64,000 bases of DNA from Glaciimonas sp. PAMC28666 (lineage in GTDB: Bacteria; Pseudomonadota; Gammaproteobacteria; Burkholderiales; Burkholderiaceae_D). This document shows, one piece after another, positions 61,651 through 64,000 of the stretch. Each line of letters starts with the position of its first letter. Within the stretch, counting starts at the first letter, position 1. A model generated the notes under the pieces. The model ran no database searches. It was not told the DNA's origin and saw nothing but the letters and a program-made list of their open reading frames with translations. A program made the translations under genes and the position numbers. The stretch covers positions 4,216,001 through 4,280,000 of the forward strand of contig NZ_CP070304.1 in assembly GCF_016917355.1 (NCBI RefSeq), written 5' to 3'.

Positions 61651-62472
61651 ATGAAAATATTGATTTCAGTAGATATTGAAGGCGTTGCCGGAGTGTTCCA
61701 TCCCGAGCAGACCCGCGCTGGTAATCCGGAGTATGAACGCGCCCGACGTCTGATGACGCTCGAGGCCAATGCGGTCATTGATGGGGCGCTTGCTGGCGGT
61801 GCCACCGAGGTTCTGGTGAATGACTCACACGGAAGTTTTCGAAATCTGTTACCGGATTTGTTGCATCCTTCTGCCATTGCTATTCAGGGTAAGCCACGCT
61901 TGGCAGGGATGATGAGCGGAGTGGAAACCGGCGTTGATGCAGTCATGATGGTCGGCTATCACGGGCGCTCGCAAAGCAGCGGTATCCTCGCGCATACCAT
62001 TAATAGCTTCGCCTTCGCACGGGTCTGGCTCAATGAAATTGAATTAGGCGAGGCCGGTATCTACGGCGCAGTGGCAGGAGAGTTCGGCGTGCCTGTGATT
62101 TTTGGGAGTGGCGATAACGTGTTTGTTGATGAGGCAAAGGTACTGTTTCCGCAAGCCACGCTTGTTAGCGTAAAAACTGCCCAGGGAAGCACCAGTGGAC
62201 ATTCCGTATCGCCACAACGCGCCGCATTGTTATTAACCGAAGGAGCGAACGCGGCTCTCAAGAATATCGAGGACGCTCAGGCCTTTGTTTTGCAGCCAAC
62301 GATCACCTGTAGATTACAAACACAGAGTTCTGCGCTGGCCGATCTATTCTGCCAGCTCCCGATATTGGAGAGGATCGATGGTGTCAGTGTTGGGTTTTCT
62401 GCGCCCTCTGTTCAATACGCAGTCAGGGTATTGAATAGTTTGTCAGCGATGTCATTTATGTTGCGCAATTAA
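61651..62472 (+). CDS. M55 D-aminopeptidase (DppA type)
   Basis: It has 273 residues (Bacillus DppA 274). All key residues fall at the same positions as in Bacillus DppA: zinc ligands Asp8 and Glu10 (SVDIEG), His60 (NDSHGS), His104 (VGYHGR) and Glu134, and the nucleophile His115 (LAHTINSF). It forms a decameric ring that cleaves D-Ala and other D-amino acids from short peptides such as those from peptidoglycan. It is last in the operon, 15 bp after the DmpA gene. Confidence 0.93.
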   Translation: MKILISVDIEGVAGVFHPEQTRAGNPEYERARRLMTLEANAVIDGALAGGATEVLVNDSHGSFRNLLPDLLHPSAIAIQGKPRLAGMMSGVETGVDAVMMVGYHGRSQSSGILAHTINSFAFARVWLNEIELGEAGIYGAVAGEFGVPVIFGSGDNVFVDEAKVLFPQATLVSVKTAQGSTSGHSVSPQRAALLLTEGANAALKNIEDAQAFVLQPTITCRLQTQSSALADLFCQLPILERIDGVSVGFSAPSVQYAVRVLNSLSAMSFMLRN

Positions 62473-62521
62473 TATAGACGCGTAGGGAATATAGACGCGT
62501 AGGAAATATAGACCCGTGATA
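62471..62521. repeat. 17-bp tandem repeat, three copies
   Basis: AATATAGACGCGTAGGG is followed at once by a second copy with one change at the last base and a third, more diverged copy (AATATAGACCCGTGATA). It begins at the stop codon of the D-aminopeptidase gene. Confidence 0.85.
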
Positions 62522-62525
62522 TGCG

Positions 62526-62683
62526 TTGAAACTGGGTGGCCCGAAAACACCAGGATGCGTTGCACCATTTTGCGCAGTTCCTTGGCATTACCCGATGGAG
62601 GAGCCACGCATTGCGGTCGCCGCTTTAAATCACATGGCGGTGATGGCGGAACCTGTGGCCGCGAAGAATTCGCGCGCCATCGA
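62526..62683 (+). pseudogene. Short pdxA-like remnant
   Basis: One frame reads EEPRIAVAALN (62598-62630), then similarity continues two bases out of frame as HGGDGGTCGREEF (62633-62671). Together they resemble the PRIAVAALNPHAGExGxxGREE block of 4-hydroxythreonine-4-phosphate dehydrogenases (PdxA and the PdxA2 threonate enzymes). The rest of the about 330-residue enzyme is missing on both sides, so it is a fragment. The convergent GntR regulator may once have controlled the full gene. Confidence 0.5.
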
Positions 62684-62689
62684 TAGCGA

Positions 62690-63511
62690 TCAAGCATTTC
62701 GCAACACCTTCACCGCCGCGTAACGTACCCGTTCGGTAGCAGCAGCCGCTCGCGCACTATGAAGGCTATGTAACGTAATTTGATTCACCTCTGCATGGCT
62801 GCCTTCAATGTGTTCGGTGATCAGCCTGTTTGCTTCCGCGCTGGCGTGTGCGCTGATTTGGGCCAGAATAGCCGCATGTTCGTCGTAGGTTGATTGCACG
62901 CAATCGCCGTAGACGAAATCCAGGCGCCGTACTATACGGATACGGTCAGTAAGGCGGTCAAAGGCGGTCGCCATTTCCAGATTGCCGCTTGCGCGTACCA
63001 ACGTCTGATGGAATGCTTCATCCAAAGCGGCAACGAGGCGGCCGTCAGTCAACCGCTCGCTCAAAGGTACGCACCAGACTGCTTTAAGACTATCGATCAA
63101 AGCGCCATTGATGGCACTATTATCGACCAGCTCCCCGGCAAGTCCGGCACAAAGACGATTGACGGCGTGTACTTCGATGAGTTTTCGAAATTCGTACAAA
63201 TCCTCAAAACGCTTTAAATTGATCGGCACGACCTCCCAGCCACCGCGTACATAACCTTGGACCAGACCGTCACTTTGGAGCCGTTGTAAGGCCTCCCGCA
63301 CTGGCGTGCGCGAGACCTCAAAGTAGATCGCAATGTCGGTCTCCGTAATTTGATCCCCCGGTAGCAGGCGCATTTCAAAGATGTCTTCGCGAAGTTTTGC
63401 ATAGACGTATTCAGGCAACGAACCAGATTTAGCCGATTCACCGCCAGCGGCTGATGGGACGGCTAACGTCGCCGGATTGGTTCGTTTGCGTGTGGTCGAA
63501 ATTTTCTTCAT
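62690..63511 (-). CDS. GntR-family regulator (FadR/FCD type)
   Basis: It has 273 residues. A basic, Ser/Thr/Ala-rich tail of about 30 residues is followed by the winged helix (VYAKLREDIFEMRLLPGDQI and EVSRTPVREALQRLQ) and the FCD domain (LYEFRKLIEVHAVNRLC, later DEHAAILAQI). It is paralogous in type to the GntR protein at 45054 but clearly different in sequence. Its neighbours are a pdxA remnant (convergent) and a gamma-glutamyltransferase gene upstream in the same direction. Confidence 0.9.
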   Translation of the reverse strand: MKKISTTRKRTNPATLAVPSAAGGESAKSGSLPEYVYAKLREDIFEMRLLPGDQITETDIAIYFEVSRTPVREALQRLQSDGLVQGYVRGGWEVVPINLKRFEDLYEFRKLIEVHAVNRLCAGLAGELVDNSAINGALIDSLKAVWCVPLSERLTDGRLVAALDEAFHQTLVRASGNLEMATAFDRLTDRIRIVRRLDFVYGDCVQSTYDEHAAILAQISAHASAEANRLITEHIEGSHAEVNQITLHSLHSARAAAATERVRYAAVKVLRNA

Positions 63512-63545
63512 GGGATTTCGCTAGGGTCGAAAATCAGTCTGAACG

Positions 63546-64000
63546 TTACCAGGCAGCCACGCAGCCATCCGACCGCGGTTCGGTACCACCGCATAAGACG
63601 CCGTGTTCATCGCGCCAGATGATCTGGCCGCGACCGAAGCCGAGTTGATTCCCCGACCAGGTTACATCATGCCCAAGACTACTCAAACCACGGAACAGCG
63701 GTTCCGCCGTCGTATGTTCGATGCTGACGTTGTTGTTACTCTCCCATTCCCAGCGCGGTGCATCAAGCGAAGATTGAGGATTCAGACCGAAGTCAATCGT
63801 ATTCATGACCATTTGCACGTGCCCTTGCGGTTGCATGAAACCACCCATGACGCCGAACGGTCCGACGGCATTGCCATCCTTGGTAAGGAAACCGGGAATA
63901 ATGGTGTGATAGGGGCGCTTTCCGGGGGCCAGGCAGTTTGGATGGGAAGCATCCAGCGTGAAGTTGTTACCGCGATTGTGCAACCCGATGCCGGTGCCGG
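63546..64000 (-). CDS. Gamma-glutamyltransferase, C-terminal part (truncated by window edge)
   Basis: The frame is open through the window edge, and 151 residues of the C-terminus are seen. GTGIGLHNRGNNF, LAPGKRPYHTIIPG and GVMGGFMQPQGHVQ are hallmarks of the small subunit of gamma-glutamyltransferase-family Ntn hydrolases. The catalytic Thr lies outside the window. The family moves or hydrolyses gamma-glutamyl groups, for example of glutathione, which fits the glutathione/peptide import operon nearby. Confidence 0.9.
   Translation of the reverse strand, partial: GTGIGLHNRGNNFTLDASHPNCLAPGKRPYHTIIPGFLTKDGNAVGPFGVMGGFMQPQGHVQMVMNTIDFGLNPQSSLDAPRWEWESNNNVSIEHTTAEPLFRGLSSLGHDVTWSGNQLGFGRGQIIWRDEHGVLCGGTEPRSDGCVAAW

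Overview
The window reads as chromosome of a betaproteobacterium of the order Burkholderiales, most likely Oxalobacteraceae. This is inferred from the order glnD-map / rpsB-tsf-pyrH-frr-uppS-cdsA-dxr-rseP-bamA-skp-lpxD-fabZ-lpxA-lpxB-rnhB-SpoU methylase / ppsR-ppsA, from the betaproteobacterial look of the proteins and from moderate G+C. The genus cannot be fixed from the sequence alone.

Positions 1-31.8 kb are ordinary housekeeping chromosome. A partial 23S rRNA pseudouridine synthase, glnD and map lie on the minus strand. A long plus-strand block then covers translation (S2, EF-Ts, RRF), UMP kinase, undecaprenyl-PP and CDP-diglyceride synthesis, DXP reductoisomerase, the RseP protease, BamA, Skp and the lipid A genes lpxD/fabZ/lpxA/lpxB. 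After it come RNase HII, a SpoU methylase, the divergent ppsR/ppsA pair, an NfeD/SPFH pair, smpB against ratA-rnfH, guaB and guaA.

From 31.8 to 33.3 kb lies a small scar: two diverged copies of one guaA-type terminator element bracket an intact brnA antitoxin gene and a brnT toxin gene broken by two frameshifts.

From 33.3 to 44.4 kb a LysR regulator precedes a tightly coupled operon. It encodes an FAD/NAD(P) oxidoreductase, a complete peptide/opine-type ABC importer, a BAAT-family thioester hydrolase, two carboxymuconolactone-decarboxylase/AhpD-fold proteins and a GcvH-like lipoyl carrier. One AhpD-type protein keeps the full Glu/CxxC/His set and the other has lost it. Because AhpD is known to take electrons from a lipoyl domain, the combination suggests a dedicated lipoyl-linked redox step tied to uptake and breakdown of an unknown substrate. 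I consider this the most interesting system here.

From 44.4 to 52.7 kb the content is accessory: a DUF2784 membrane protein, a GntR regulator, a tandem pair of paralogous lipoproteins, two tiny coupled genes, a flavodoxin-fold oxidoreductase with a Cys cluster, a solitary ParA ATPase, an MFS transporter remnant, tRNA-Lys(CTT) and an orphan structured RNA candidate with a strong terminator.

From 52.7 to 62.5 kb an RpiR regulator leads an operon for isoaspartyl/glutathione-type peptides: iaaA, gsiABCD-like importer genes, a DmpA aminopeptidase and an M55 D-aminopeptidase. A short pdxA-like remnant, a GntR regulator and the C-terminal part of a gamma-glutamyltransferase close the window. The second half is therefore rich in peptide import and peptide hydrolysis.
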